Counted from the first letter of the stretch, positions 26,182-35,507 are shown. The stretch is DNA of 45,596 bases from Clostridiales bacterium (GCA_031269465.1 JAISZB010000031.1:1-45596); one strand, 5' to 3'. Translations and numbers: made by a program. The notes: generated from the letters alone by a model not told the origin.

Positions 26182-27870
26182 TCATGGGCTTTCAATTGAA
26201 GCTTTTTCTAAATCTGAGTCGGATGCTGTATTCGCCTCTTTTTTCAGAAAGCAACCTGCAAGATCCGACTCATTTCCGTCGGGTCCGATGAACTTGTCCG
26301 AGGCGAGATGGCCGTAATACAGTTCGGACGATTTGATGAAATCGGGATTTAGCTCAGCCGTCAAGGCGGATGCCCACTTGAGCGCGTCTTCTACGGATGA
26401 AGAAGTGATTATTAGCTTGAGTTGCGTTTGATCAGTGTAGGATACCCATCTAAGAAACGATGAGAACAAATCCATGCTGTCTTCTGCGGTGACATGCATG
26501 GGCAACAGACGGAATCTGTCATTTTTAATCTTGCCTGCCAGGGTTACGAAATTATCGGCGCCTAGGAGGGCGAAAGACGCAAGATTCTTCCGAAAGGATC
26601 GCAACAGTTTTGAAGCGGCGGTGACGGCTTCTTTGTATCTAAGGAATTCTGCTGCGGTGTTGAGTTCGCTTTTTACCGCGTAGTCCGTCGCTTCCGCGCC
26701 CAGAAATTTCTTGCAGGATTCCTGCAGAAGAACTTTGCTGCCTGCGATGGATATTCCGTACAAGCAGTCTTCTGGGGAGGCTTCGAGATTGTATTTTATC
26801 ATGTAGCCTTCTTTGAGGAGAAAGTTTATCGCGGGTTCCATATCCTCATAGAGTTTTGGAATTCTGGCAAGATCTTGGTTAAAAAGCATTTCGGAAGAAA
26901 TGACTGTATTCTTCATTGCCATTTTGGAGATGAAGAATGCGTTGGCGGCAAATGTAGGCTCAAATTTCCGTATGCTTTTCATAAGAGAACTGGCGGCTTT
27001 CGGACCGCCCTTTCTTGAAGTGCGCTTAAGCTCTCCGTAGATTCTGTCAGAATCGGGAAGAACGATGCCGTATTTTGCAAAGTCTATCGGTTCAGGCGAA
27101 GCGATTTTAGCATTGCCGTTTTTAGAGGAAGAAGCGGGATTCGCCTCGATCTCCGTGGAGGAGGAAGCGGGCTTCGCCTTAGCTTCCATAGGGGAAGAAG
27201 CGGGCGTCATACGGGTTTCCTTTGGGGACTTTGGTTTTTTTTCTTCAGCAGGCGCCGATGGCTTTGCCGTTTCTTTTAGATCTTCCGTCTGAGGCTCTAA
27301 AGAGTAAATCTTTTTTTGAATGAGCGCTGTGGCAAGAATGTATCCAAAATGTTCTATCATGTTGTCCAAGTCTTTTATGACGCTTGAGATGTCCTCTGAA
27401 AAGACGTGCCTGGTGAATTCCTCATAGGGCAGGATATGCTCCTCGGCATTCAGTTCCAGCGAAGTTTCTTCAGAAATGCCAGACACTAGTTCCTGCTTGG
27501 CTTGAAGTTCTCTTTTGACGGGTTCGGCGTCTGAGCTTAGACGAAGGAATGCGGAAAATGCGGCGCGGGTTCTCTGCAAGCATTCTTCGCTTTTTTTTAC
27601 TTTAAAGCTCTTTGTGACAGCTTCGCGCATTTCTATGAAAGTTGAGTCTAGAAATTTGCTGGAATCAAATGATATACCGCTTAGTATATCCAACGACTCT
27701 TCTTCCTGGCTCTTGATGTTAATGAGAAGCTCTGAAAACTCCAAAAGAAGAGACTCTGAAAGAGGCCTGCCTTCATCCACGCTTTCTATGGCTTCTTTAG
27801 ACTTGATCTTCAAATCGCTTAAAAGAGCTTCCAGCTCAGTCAAGTGACCATGGATTTCTTGCTCTGTCAT
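26182..27870 (-). CDS. Unrecognised 562-residue protein, helical-linker-C-terminal domain
   Basis: No family recognised. Residues about 1-195 are charged and helical with several Glu/Leu-rich stretches likely to form coiled coils. Residues about 195-265 are a low-complexity linker in which PASS-type units recur (TPASSPMEAKAK, KPASSSTEIEAN, NPASSSKNGNAK). Residues about 270-540 look globular: a possible winged-helix segment (AMKNTVISSEMLF ... INFLLKEGYMIKYNL), then alternating strands and helices including FRLLPMHVTAEDSMDLF and QLKLIITSSSVEDALKWASAL. No signal peptide or membrane segment. AAAAGGGATG lies ahead of the ATG. It stands alone, convergent with the fumarase genes. Confidence 0.75.
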   Translation of the reverse strand: MTEQEIHGHLTELEALLSDLKIKSKEAIESVDEGRPLSESLLLEFSELLINIKSQEEESLDILSGISFDSSKFLDSTFIEMREAVTKSFKVKKSEECLQRTRAAFSAFLRLSSDAEPVKRELQAKQELVSGISEETSLELNAEEHILPYEEFTRHVFSEDISSVIKDLDNMIEHFGYILATALIQKKIYSLEPQTEDLKETAKPSAPAEEKKPKSPKETRMTPASSPMEAKAKPASSSTEIEANPASSSKNGNAKIASPEPIDFAKYGIVLPDSDRIYGELKRTSRKGGPKAASSLMKSIRKFEPTFAANAFFISKMAMKNTVISSEMLFNQDLARIPKLYEDMEPAINFLLKEGYMIKYNLEASPEDCLYGISIAGSKVLLQESCKKFLGAEATDYAVKSELNTAAEFLRYKEAVTAASKLLRSFRKNLASFALLGADNFVTLAGKIKNDRFRLLPMHVTAEDSMDLFSSFLRWVSYTDQTQLKLIITSSSVEDALKWASALTAELNPDFIKSSELYYGHLASDKFIGPDGNESDLAGCFLKKEANTASDSDLEKASIESP

Positions 27871-28064
27871 AACGCATCCCTTTTCCTAAAAAATACAATA
27901 AGGAGATTATAACATGATTTGTGATGAAAAAAAACATTTTTCGAAAAACTTATACTGAAAAACTGATTTGAACTGTATAATCTAACTCCAAAGCAGGGAG
28001 TTTCATATGCAAACAGCGTTGAAATTTACCTTTGTCAAGATTTAACCTCACGCCAATTGTTTGC

Positions 28065-28200
28065 TATACTGCTTTTCTTATAAAATTACCTTTTTTGGAG
28101 CTTGATTATACAGCGAGTGGAAAATGCCGATTTCGGCATTTTGCACCATTCAATGGATTATCAAGCTCCAAAAAAGGAACATTTGATGAAAAGCGGTATA
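28065..28200 (+). repeat. PAL repeat, copy 10 (self-complementary core)
   Basis: 136 bp, TATACTGCTTTTCTTATAAA to GAAAAGCGGTATA. The core is AAAATGCCG-ATTT-CGGCATTTT, a perfect hairpin. A more diverged PAL-like segment follows directly (28201-28330) and a decayed one precedes it (about 27951-28016); together these fill 27871-28380, where no gene is seen. Confidence 0.92.
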
Positions 28201-28383
28201 TCAGTATAAAAGACATGCTATCGCGGTAAAAAGTACCTCATTTGGGTTTGAGGGTGCGAAATGCCGATATCATTTTCACCCTTGAAGGTGAAGCGCAACC
28301 TCATAGTGGTTCATATTCAAATCAGTATATATTGGGATAGAGAAGAGCATTATAAATGTGCAAGAATAATTTCGAAAACTCTC

Positions 28384-28412
28384 TTGACAAATATGTTAGC
28401 TCATGCTAACCT
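28384..28412 (+). promoter_or_regulatory. feoA promoter with palindromic operator
   Basis: TTGACA (28384-28389) and a weak TAACCT (28407-28412) are 17 bp apart. The spacer holds the perfect palindrome GTTAGCTCATGCTAAC (28395-28410), which resembles DtxR/IdeR-family metal-regulator sites (GTTAGSCTAAC core). A weaker AGTTAGCAACTGACAACT follows at about 28423. Repression by iron is the obvious reading. Confidence 0.5.
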
Positions 28413-28565
28413 TAGATTAAGAAGTTAGCAACTGACAACTTTGGACTTGTTTCAGTTCTTTCTATAAGCAGCAGATTATGATTATCTTATCCTGATGCTA
28501 ATATTCATTTGCCGTCTACTTTCAACCATAGGGCATTAGCGGCAGAATTAAAAGGGGATGATTGC

Positions 28566-28784
28566 ATGCCGTTGACATTTGCGAAACCAGGCGTACAGAA
28601 TTTGATTACAGCCATTGGAGGCAAGACAGAAGTCAGGCAGTTTCTTGAGAACCTAGGATTTGTATCCGGAAGCGAAGTTACAGTGATCTCGGAATCCGGA
28701 GGAAATGTTATCGTAAGCATTAAAGGTTCTCGGGTGGCTATAAGCCGCAGCATGGCCAATAAAATCCAGATATGCTCCGCTTGA
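28566..28784 (+). CDS. feoA: Ferrous iron transport protein A
   Basis: A 72-residue SH3-like FeoA protein that works with the membrane GTPase FeoB in Fe(II) uptake. IGGKTEVRQFLENLGFVSGSEVTVISESGGNVIVSIKGSRVAISRSMANKI is the full family pattern, quoted here in part: FLENLGF, GSEVTV, IKGSRVAI. The ATG at 28566 is chosen over one 19 codons upstream because AAGGGG lies ahead of it. No feoB follows in this window; a PAL copy and a Feo-associated peptide do. Confidence 0.9.
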   Translation: MPLTFAKPGVQNLITAIGGKTEVRQFLENLGFVSGSEVTVISESGGNVIVSIKGSRVAISRSMANKIQICSA

Positions 28785-28849
28785 TTAGTTGTATAAGCGA
28801 GCTTCTTGCTTTACGCTCTTGCATAGGGTTTGAGCTGATTCTAAGTTGC

Positions 28850-28979
28850 TATACCGCTTTACATCAAATGTTCCTTTTTTTGTTGACTGTCCATTGAGTG
28901 GTGAGATTGATATCGGCATTTTGCACTCGCTGTATAATCAAGCTCCAAAAAAAGGTAGTCTTATATGAAAAGCAGTATA
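28850..28979 (-). repeat. PAL repeat, copy 11 (forward core), inside the feo locus
   Basis: 130 bp in minus orientation, TATACCGCTTTACATC to GAAAAGCAGTATA. It lies between feoA and the Cys-rich peptide gene, 65 bp past the feoA stop. Confidence 0.93.
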
Positions 28980-29010
28980 TATGATTCGTTTTGATGCATG
29001 GAGGTGTTCT

Positions 29011-29157
29011 ATGTCAACATTTGTTGTTGGAATCATTGTCTTCGGCGCCGCTGGATATGCGGCCTACTCGACATTCAAGAGCCATCGCAGCAACAAGGGC
29101 GGATGCTCTTGCGGATGCGCCGGATGCTCGATGTCAGAGGGTTGCAAGGGAAAATAG
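29011..29157 (+). CDS. FeoB-associated Cys-rich membrane peptide
   Basis: 48 residues beginning MSTFVVGIIVFGAAGYAAY, a single membrane helix, followed by a basic stretch and the Cys-rich tail GGCSCGCAGCSMSEGC (five Cys). This matches the small membrane proteins usually encoded just after feoB in Firmicutes (the FeoB-associated Cys-rich family). GGAGGTG precedes the start by five bases. Its presence here without feoB suggests loss, or that feoB lies elsewhere. Confidence 0.85.
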   Translation: MSTFVVGIIVFGAAGYAAYSTFKSHRSNKGGCSCGCAGCSMSEGCKGK

Positions 29158-29819
29158 CGCCTGTGGAGCAAGCGCATGGCCCCATTTGGATGATCGGAAG
29201 AAGATTTTAGCAGGCGAAAAGGCTATCCGCCTATCTAGAACAAGTCGCCCAATCATCAACTGCGGCTTAAAGGCAGCGGTTGCTTAAAACTTAAGCAAAC
29301 TGCCATCTTATACCGATGCGCAATCAAATGCGCAGATTTTTCATTATCCACTTTCACGATGCTTATTGAAGTTATAAAACCTGAAACTACCCATCATCAG
29401 CATATTAGGACGGTTGCCGGGCGTATGCGCCAGGCAGCCGTCCCTTTGATTTTGCGCTTATTCGATTACGATATTATATCTTGCACCAATGCAGTTCATA
29501 TGCAAACCAATAAAGAGAATGAAACTATTTGCAGGGCAGAATTCTTAAAGCAGGCAATATAATCCAGAGGCTGCCTTTCAATGCTAATCAGTATTTAAGC
29601 ATCTTTAGTTGAATGTAAGTATTTGATTTTTAATGTAATGATTATAGCTGTTGGGCATTCTTTTAAATTTAAATTGGGAGTATTATTAATATATTAGCCC
29701 AAATAATATTGCTTTTTGTAAAATTTAAGGTATAATTATTTGTATGAGTTAAGCGAGATATAAGGATAGCTCTAGAAGTGCGTATGTTTAATTGCGCATC
29801 GTAGCAAAAAGGAAGGAAG
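29158..29819. other. Intergenic segment between Feo peptide and serine hydrolase
   Basis: 662 bp without a convincing gene. It holds one strong hairpin (29408-29443), an AT-rich stretch and a promoter for the serine hydrolase: TTGCTT (29709-29714), 16 bp, TATAAT (29731-29736). Confidence 0.5.
29408..29455 (+). terminator. Terminator-like hairpin
   Basis: GGACGG...CCGTCC with inner GCC-GGC and GGCG-CGCC pairs, then CTTTGATTTT. It lies 250 bp after the Feo peptide stop. Confidence 0.5.
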
Positions 29820-29825
29820 ATGTTT

Positions 29826-31214
29826 ATGGGCTTCAAGCCGCTGATGCGATCCACGCCGTTTGAACAGGGAGTCGCCCCTTCGGCGATAGAGGATCTTGAA
29901 GCTGCTTTTTGGCGAAGCAAGGCGCAGATGAGAGGATTCATCCTTCTCAGGCACGGCAAGGTGATTGCTGAGAAGTATTGGAATCCTTACAAGGCAAACG
30001 ACAAAGTCTGGGTGTATTCCATTAGCAAAAGCTTCACATCCACCGCTATAGGCCTGGCGGTGGGAGAAGGAAAAATATCTCTTAACGATAAAGCGGCCTC
30101 ATTCTTTCCAGACAGGCTTCCTGAAGCAGTTTCCGACAACTTGAGGAATATGAGCATACATGATCTCCTTTCCATGGCATGCGGACATGAATATGACTCT
30201 GCGCCGTACATTTTCAACGCCCCGGAGGGCGATTGGATTAAGTCCTTCATGTCTCTTCCGGTGCCTTATGAACCTGGATCCCATTTCATATACGATTCTG
30301 GGGCGTCATTCATCCTCTCCGCCATAGTGCAGAAGGCTACGGGCGGGAAGCTTTTAGACTATCTCAAGCCGAGGCTTTTCGACAAGCTTGGATTTGACGA
30401 GGCAATGTGGGATGAAAGCCCCGAAGGCATAAGCACAGGCGGCTGGGGAATAATGGTCAGGCTTGAAGATCTGGCTAAGCTGGGACAGCTGTACTTGAAT
30501 AAGGGAAAGTACGCGGGAGAAAGCATTCTATCGGAAGAGTGGGTTGATGCGGCTACCCGCAAGCAGACTGACAATGACGGCGAAAATCCGGATTGGAGCC
30601 AAGGGTACGGATATCAGTTCTGGCGTTGCAGGCACAATGCGTATAGAGCTGATGGCGCTTATGGGCAGTACTGCATAGTGATGCCGGATCAAGATGCGGT
30701 TCTCGCGGTAATGAGTGAGACAAGAGACATGCAAGAGCTTTTAGACATTGTATGGGACGTCCTTCTGCCTGCATTTGACGGCGCTCAATCTCCGATAGAG
30801 AAAAAGTTGAACGCAAAGGCTTACAGGCTCGAAGAAAATCCTTATGGATTAAGTTCCGCCAGCTTTTTCTTCGGTGACGCATCAGCAACAGTAAGCCTGC
30901 ACGGCAAAGAATCTTCCTACACTGTTTCTGCGGGCAGAACAAACTGGTTGGATTGGCATATTCCTCCGACTCTAGCTTTTTGGAGCTTAACTCCTGTATT
31001 CGGATTAAAAGATGAAGTATCTAAGGCATCCGCCCGCTTTGTGTGGACATCGGAAAGCGAGCTTGAAATGTTCTGGGTATATCGATCGATGCCGCATAGG
31101 GGAAAGTTAAAAGTTATATTCAGTGACGGCTCTATTGAGATGGTATGGCCAGCTAATGAGATTGCTGAGTCTGTAGGAGGAGCGGATATTCGCATTTGCG
31201 GCAGACTTGGATAA
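29826..31214 (+). CDS. Serine hydrolase of the class C beta-lactamase / penicillin-binding family
   Basis: 462 residues. S65-I-S-K68 is the catalytic SxxK motif, in the usual WVYSISKSFTS setting. YDSGASF (about 156) stands where YxN is expected but has Ser for Asn. The domain continues to about residue 330; the remaining 130 residues (from SSASFFFGD) are a beta-rich C-terminal region seen in some esterase-like members. No signal peptide, so it is probably cytoplasmic and more likely an esterase or peptidase than a drug-resistance enzyme. GGAAGGAAG favours the second ATG (MGFKPL) over the one six bases earlier. It stands alone. Confidence 0.85.
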   Translation: MGFKPLMRSTPFEQGVAPSAIEDLEAAFWRSKAQMRGFILLRHGKVIAEKYWNPYKANDKVWVYSISKSFTSTAIGLAVGEGKISLNDKAASFFPDRLPEAVSDNLRNMSIHDLLSMACGHEYDSAPYIFNAPEGDWIKSFMSLPVPYEPGSHFIYDSGASFILSAIVQKATGGKLLDYLKPRLFDKLGFDEAMWDESPEGISTGGWGIMVRLEDLAKLGQLYLNKGKYAGESILSEEWVDAATRKQTDNDGENPDWSQGYGYQFWRCRHNAYRADGAYGQYCIVMPDQDAVLAVMSETRDMQELLDIVWDVLLPAFDGAQSPIEKKLNAKAYRLEENPYGLSSASFFFGDASATVSLHGKESSYTVSAGRTNWLDWHIPPTLAFWSLTPVFGLKDEVSKASARFVWTSESELEMFWVYRSMPHRGKLKVIFSDGSIEMVWPANEIAESVGGADIRICGRLG

Positions 31215-31470
31215 AGCGAGCAGATGATCCGCTTTTTATCCGAGCGCTGTCTGGATGAGTCGGCATTTTACTGGCTCCTACAAGGATCAATGCCGATTCA
31301 AAACCCGGACTTTCAAAAAGCTCTTAAGTAAAACTGCCTTGCCTTGATTTTGCCTAGAGGAAGCCAGCAATTGGAGTGCAAGGCAAAAATTCGGATAAAA
31401 TAAGTTATGGGCTAATAGTGAGCTGGATCACTCATCTTAGCAGCGCTTTCGCTTAATGCAATCCTTAGAA

Positions 31471-31512
31471 GCTGATTTGCAGCCAAATGACCGATTTTGA
31501 CTGCAAATCAGC
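31471..31512. repeat. 12-bp-stem hairpin of the GATTTGCAG type
   Basis: GCTGATTTGCAG and its exact complement CTGCAAATCAGC flank 18 bp. The ends match those of the divergent family at 6216-6341, so this looks like a minimal derivative. Confidence 0.65.
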
Positions 31513-31534
31513 ATACATAGACGCCAAGTCAAGC

Positions 31535-31595
31535 GCACCTCTCTTGGAGCTTTATTATACAATTCCACTCTATAATAAAGCTCCAAGAGCGGTGC
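31535..31595. repeat. 25-bp-stem hairpin related to PAL arms
   Basis: A 25-bp stem with one mismatch and an 11-bp loop. The inner sequence CTCTTGGAGCTTTATTATA resembles the PAL box TTTGGAGCTTGATTATA. It lies six bases before a full PAL copy. Confidence 0.85.
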
Positions 31596-31600
31596 TTTAC

Positions 31601-31732
31601 TATACTGATTTTTCATTTGAAACTGCCTTTTTTGGCGCTTGATTATACAGCGAGTGCGATTGATATCGGCATTTCGCACCACTCAATGGATAATCAAGCG
31701 CCAAAAAAGGAACATTGATGAAAACCAGTATA
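31601..31732 (+). repeat. PAL repeat, copy 12 (inverted core, paired arm change)
   Basis: 132 bp, TATACTGATTTTTCATT to GAAAACCAGTATA. The core is inverted relative to copy 6. Both arms carry GGCGCTTGAT and ATCAAGCGCC where other copies have GGAGCTTGAT and ATCAAGCTCC. The rest of 31215-31470 shows no gene. Confidence 0.95.
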
Positions 31733-31879
31733 TTCGGATCAGCATATCTCCGCTACGCGGCTTACGCATCTGCCAGCCTCTTTTATATGATGTTCACCTG
31801 AATTAGGTATGGCGGCGCGATACAATGCCGCAAGACGTCTCTTGCTTGCTCCCTCAGCCGTCAATCTTTTTCTACGATC

Positions 31880-32210
31880 TAATAATCGACATTGATCTTT
31901 GAAGACTTGCTATATCTTGCATTTATTATGCTCTCTTCCAGCTTCAGCTCGTCTATGGCCTTGTCGATCGCGCTCTTTCCTGAGCTGTCTTGTTGCGACC
32001 AGGATCTGTTATATTAGCATGACCAGTTCGGCATGACTTCCGGGATCTCCCTCTATTTCGCTTCTTCTTTGAGATCTTAAAGCAATGCTTAAAATATCTT
32101 ATAAAGAACTCTTTTTCGAGGATTGGTTGTCTTATCAGTCTAAAAATAGTGTCATATTCTGACTTAGAGTTAGATCAACTATATGTTTTTTCATTGTAGT
32201 ACCCTCCCTT
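31880..32210 (-). pseudogene. Remnant of an unidentified gene
   Basis: On the minus strand a clear start (GGGAGGG then ATG, MKKHIVDLTLSQNMTLFLD) stops after 19 codons. Downstream, other frames give coherent text, for example SGKSAIDKAIDELKLEESI and NARYSKSSKINVDY before a stop near 31880. This suggests a small gene broken by frameshifts. No family recognised. Confidence 0.3.
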
Positions 32211-32318
32211 TTCACCGAATAATTTACTTTATTGCCATTGAGTATAATTTAGATGCATCCTCAAAATATGGCGCTTATAAGAATGTGCAATAATAGGACT
32301 AACCGGCAAAACCCTTGC

Positions 32319-32451
32319 TATACCGCTTTTCATAAAATGTTCCTTTTTTGGAGCTTGATTATCCATTGAGTGGTGCGAAATGCCGATCTTGGCATTTTGC
32401 ACTCGCTGTATAATCAACAAAAAAAGGTAATTTTATATGAAAAGCAGTATA
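32319..32451 (-). repeat. PAL repeat, copy 13 (self-complementary core)
   Basis: 133 bp in minus orientation, TATACCGCTTTTCATAAA to GAAAAGCAGTATA. The core reads AAATGCCGATCTTGGCATTT, nearly self-complementary. Confidence 0.93.
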
Positions 32452-32999
32452 CTAAAGGGTTTGTCGCTTTAGTCTGATTTTTTTACCCCAACAAAGCAAT
32501 CAGAAAAAGCTAAAGGAGACGCGAGCCTTTGAGCTGAAACACGCCAACATTTCATCCCCTAAGCAGTTTCCAGAAGTTCTCGAAGGCCGTTAGCCGTCTG
32601 ATAAATCTCTTAGCTTCACTGCAAATGCCTTAAAATATAGAGAGCATACTATTTCGAAATGCCAGCGTATATTTAAATATATGCTGATGATCATTGGAAA
32701 GCTCCGATTTCACGGTCGGATGATGCAATTAGTGCGAGATGTGGATAGTCATTTCGCACCATTTTGTGGATAATCAGGCCAAATAATCTGTACATGCGAC
32801 TGCGCATCAACCTGAATGCTGTTGATTTCTACATCCGAAGAATGTAAAACATATGTCGATATATATTGATTTTAATCTTCTTGCCCCGTTGGCGTTTTGG
32901 GGAGGAGGAAGATGACTGCAATCTTGCCTTGACATGAAAGAAGCGCCCTTTTTGGACCTGATAAATCTTAGGAAAATCTGAAGAAAGTGGAGTGATGTA
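32452..32999. other. Intergenic segment before the TM2 gene
   Basis: 548 bp without a gene. A diffuse PAL-like trace lies at about 32660-32790 (TGCGAGATGTGG, CATTTCGCACC, GGATAATCAGGCC). TTGACA at 32928 has no -10 at proper spacing. Confidence 0.4.
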
Positions 33000-33521
33000 A
33001 TGCGTTGTTCAAATCATGATCAATCACCCGCAAATGGAATATGCGTAGCATGCGGCAAGCCATTTTGCTCGGATTGCCTAGTTGAGGTCAACGGCAGGAA
33101 CTACTGCCATAGACACGCAGGAGAAGCTTTAGACAGGCCCAAGTACGAGCAGCCGCAAGCAAGCCCTTCGTCTGCCCAGCAGCAGGACGGCTATGCGCAT
33201 CAGAAAAACTGCTGCAATCATCAGCCGCCTTATACTCAGCCTCAACACGGCCAGAATGTGTATGCGCAACCGCCGTATGTTCAGCCGGTGAATGTATACA
33301 ATTACGCCTCTTCGGAACCCTTGCGCAAAAGCAGGGTGGTTGCATTCATCCTTTGCCTGTTCATGGGCGGCATTGGCATACATCGATTTTACGTTGGTAA
33401 AATCGGCACGGGAATTATATGGTTTTTAACCTTTGGTTTATTCGGATTAGGTTGGCTGATTGACATTCTGTTAATTGCTTTAGGGGCCTTCAGAGACTAT
33501 TCCGGTCAACCGCTTGACTAG
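33000..33521 (+). CDS. Zinc-finger plus TM2 domain membrane protein
   Basis: 173 residues. Residues 1-40 form a B-box-like zinc site (C3, H6, C15, C18, C23, C26, C36, H39, from CSNHDQSPANGICVAC and FCSDCLVEVNGRNYCHRH). Residues about 45-105 are a Gln/Pro-rich linker. Residues about 110-170 are a TM2 domain: two membrane helices around GGIGIHRFYVGKIGTG. TM2 proteins are widespread and mostly of unknown role. The GTGGAGTG upstream is a fair ribosome-binding site. A 29-bp mini-PAL begins one base after the stop. Confidence 0.87.
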   Translation: MRCSNHDQSPANGICVACGKPFCSDCLVEVNGRNYCHRHAGEALDRPKYEQPQASPSSAQQQDGYAHQKNCCNHQPPYTQPQHGQNVYAQPPYVQPVNVYNYASSEPLRKSRVVAFILCLFMGGIGIHRFYVGKIGTGIIWFLTFGLFGLGWLIDILLIALGAFRDYSGQPLD

Positions 33522-33522
33522 C

Positions 33523-33551
33523 TATACTGATTTTCTATGAAAATCGGCATA
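33523..33551. repeat. Minimal PAL: two ends joined
   Basis: TATACTGATTTTC-TAT-GAAAATCGGCATA, 29 bp: only the terminal repeats with all inner sequence gone. It begins one base after the TM2 stop codon. Confidence 0.75.
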
Positions 33552-33595
33552 TGACGCCTGCGAGAAAGTGCAAGGCAGTGCGTTGATTGCGTCTT

Positions 33596-33634
33596 AAAAA
33601 GGCGCGCTTTCCTGCCTGGAAGGCGCGCCTTTTC
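33596..33634 (+). terminator. Strong Rho-independent terminator after the TM2 gene
   Basis: AAAAGGCGCGC pairs with GCGCGCCTTTT; an inner TTCC/GGAA stem and a five-base loop complete it, followed by TTTTCG. Confidence 0.85.
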
Positions 33635-33708
33635 GCGTGAAGGCGCGCAATAAAGCGTTTAAAGCCTGTAAACCGTTAATCTCACGGAGCTCCCGAATCA
33701 TCTTCTCT

Positions 33709-34445
33709 TTCAGATCTACTGTCCTCTGTCGGTATTGTCGGCTGCGTGGGGTTGATGGTCGCCGCATTCTCATTTATGGATTGCATAGATAACATACTCG
33801 ACGACAAATTTTATGAAATGAATAGATTTGATATAACCTTGGCTCTGAAAGTGCCCGTAACGCAAGGCGCGGAGTTTCCGCTCGGCATGGACAGCATTCA
33901 AAAGGCATGGCCGCAGAGCAGTGTTCCGGCGTCGTTTGAAATGGATGGAAGAACCGAGTCTACCGATTTAATCTCCCTTCGCAGATTGCGAAGCAATCGC
34001 GCTGTACAGCGAGGGCTGACAGAAACTCGCGTTTCCGGCAGACGGCATTCTGATACCGAAGCGGTATGCCGAAAGGTACGGACTGTCCGCAGGCGATTCG
34101 TTGACGCTGACGCTTTCGCAGCTTGGCGGAACGGTGAGTTTTGTCAAGGTTAGAATTTCCGGCGTCGCGCTTGTGTATTAGGGACAGGATATCTATACCT
34201 CGTTCGATTATCTGCGAACGCTTGATGAAGCGATAACTGTATCTTCTTATTACTTGCAACTGGACGACAGCGCGGATGCTGCGAAATTCGCTTCGGACTT
34301 GAAAGAAGACGCCGAAGTCAAACTTGCGCCGACAAGAGAGGAAACGTCGAATACTTGGGCATTGTTTACAAATATTTTGAACACGATGGTGCCTGTGCTC
34401 GTCGCGTCCTCGGCGGCGCTGGCTCTCACTGTCGTATACGAATAA
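33709..34445 (+). pseudogene. Broken FtsX-like ABC transporter permease (C-terminal part)
   Basis: Reads SSVGIVGCVGLMVAAFSFMD then DCIDNILDDKFYEMNRFDITLAL, the membrane helix and periplasmic start of FtsX/MacB-type permeases. After about 90 codons a frameshift near 33970 moves to IPKRYAERYGLSAGDSLTLTL, an in-frame stop lies near 34178, and the text continues YTSFDYLRTLDEAITVSSYYLQLDD to NILNTMVPVLVASSAALALTVVYE. The N-terminal part and the last helices are missing. No ATPase partner is nearby. Confidence 0.7.
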
Positions 34446-34617
34446 GCATATACTATCAGGTAGGGTAAACCCTACCGAAAGGAGATGCGACAATGCTTTT
34501 CAATACTTCCAAAGTTATTTGTTCCCCTTCCATATATTCTTGAGCAATTCGGTGCGAACGTCGTATGGTTCGAGAAGGAATTTGAAGTAAAAGGATTTAT
34601 TGATAAACCTGATTAGT

Positions 34618-34654
34618 AAAAATACCGCGAGATTAAAAATCTTTCGGTATTTTT
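34618..34654. terminator. Bidirectional terminator
   Basis: AAAAATACCG...CGGTATTTTT with an inner AGATT/AATCT stem and T runs on both strands. The short stretch before it (34510-34608) includes a frame ending QFGANVVWFEKEF...DKPD, a likely gene remnant. Confidence 0.8.
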
Positions 34655-34713
34655 GTATGATCAATAGAGGTTTGCGCCACATACCACTATGCTCATCCCC
34701 TCCCTCAACAAAT

Positions 34714-35472
34714 CTAAATACGCCTGATGTGAGAATGTGCGATTTCGCCTTTCTGCTGCTGTCTGAGCAAGTATTCCTGTCTCGCGCAGCCGTTAATCGT
34801 CTTAAATGTAATTCCTATGGCTTCAGCTGTTTTTTGTATCTCAATATTCGAATTGCTTTCCAAATACGCGAATATACGCTTCTCCGTTTTCGTGGCTCGC
34901 CTCATTTTCTCGATAGTAGTGGTAGTTTGTTCATGTAACATGATTAATTTGTCGATAGTGTGCCTCGCGTCTTGCGCCGATTCATAAATCGCCAACAGAA
35001 AAACTTGACCCATTGCTCGTAGTTGCCGGTTTGTCGAACCTATGTCATTCGGTCGTAATACTCAACCCTATTCTTCTTCAGAAAATATGATATATATATC
35101 GCTGGCGTGGTTAAAACATAGCGCCATAAGGCATAACATGATAAGAAAACTGCAACGTGCCCATACGTTGCAGTTTGCGTTCTCGTCGATGAGCTGGTCA
35201 AGTACGTCTTCAAGCGTGGCTTGGGTACCATCGATTTGCGATGACATCAGTGCTTCTTTGTGGACATACATCGAAATAGACAAGCTGACATTTGGAATTC
35301 GCGCCGAAAGGCCGTCCAGCAACGCCAGCTGTTTATTAGACTTAACGAGCAACCCTATAGTTTCGCCGTCAAGCTCCAAAAGCGGGGTGGGCGGAAACGG
35401 CGCGGGAACGAACTACTTGTATGCCGCTTCGTCAGACAGGTTGTTTATGAGCGTTCCCGCTATGTTCTGCAT
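34714..35472 (-). pseudogene. Fic-family protein pseudogene, catalytic core deleted
   Basis: The N-terminal Fic_N region is clear: MQNIAGTLINNLSDEAAYK, then a stop where one sense codon is expected, then FVPAPFPPTPLLELDGE, LDGLSARIPN, YVHKEALMSSQIDGTQATLEDVLD. The C-terminal part (YFLKKNRVEYYDRMT, NYEQWVKFFLLAIYESAQDA and a helix-turn-helix ending) is also clear but shifted in frame. The HxFx(D/E)GNGRxxR AMP-transfer core between them is gone. It is therefore inactive. CGAGGTG precedes the original start. Confidence 0.85.
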
Positions 35473-35507
35473 AACATTTCACCTCGAAAATAAAGCATCT
35501 AATAATC

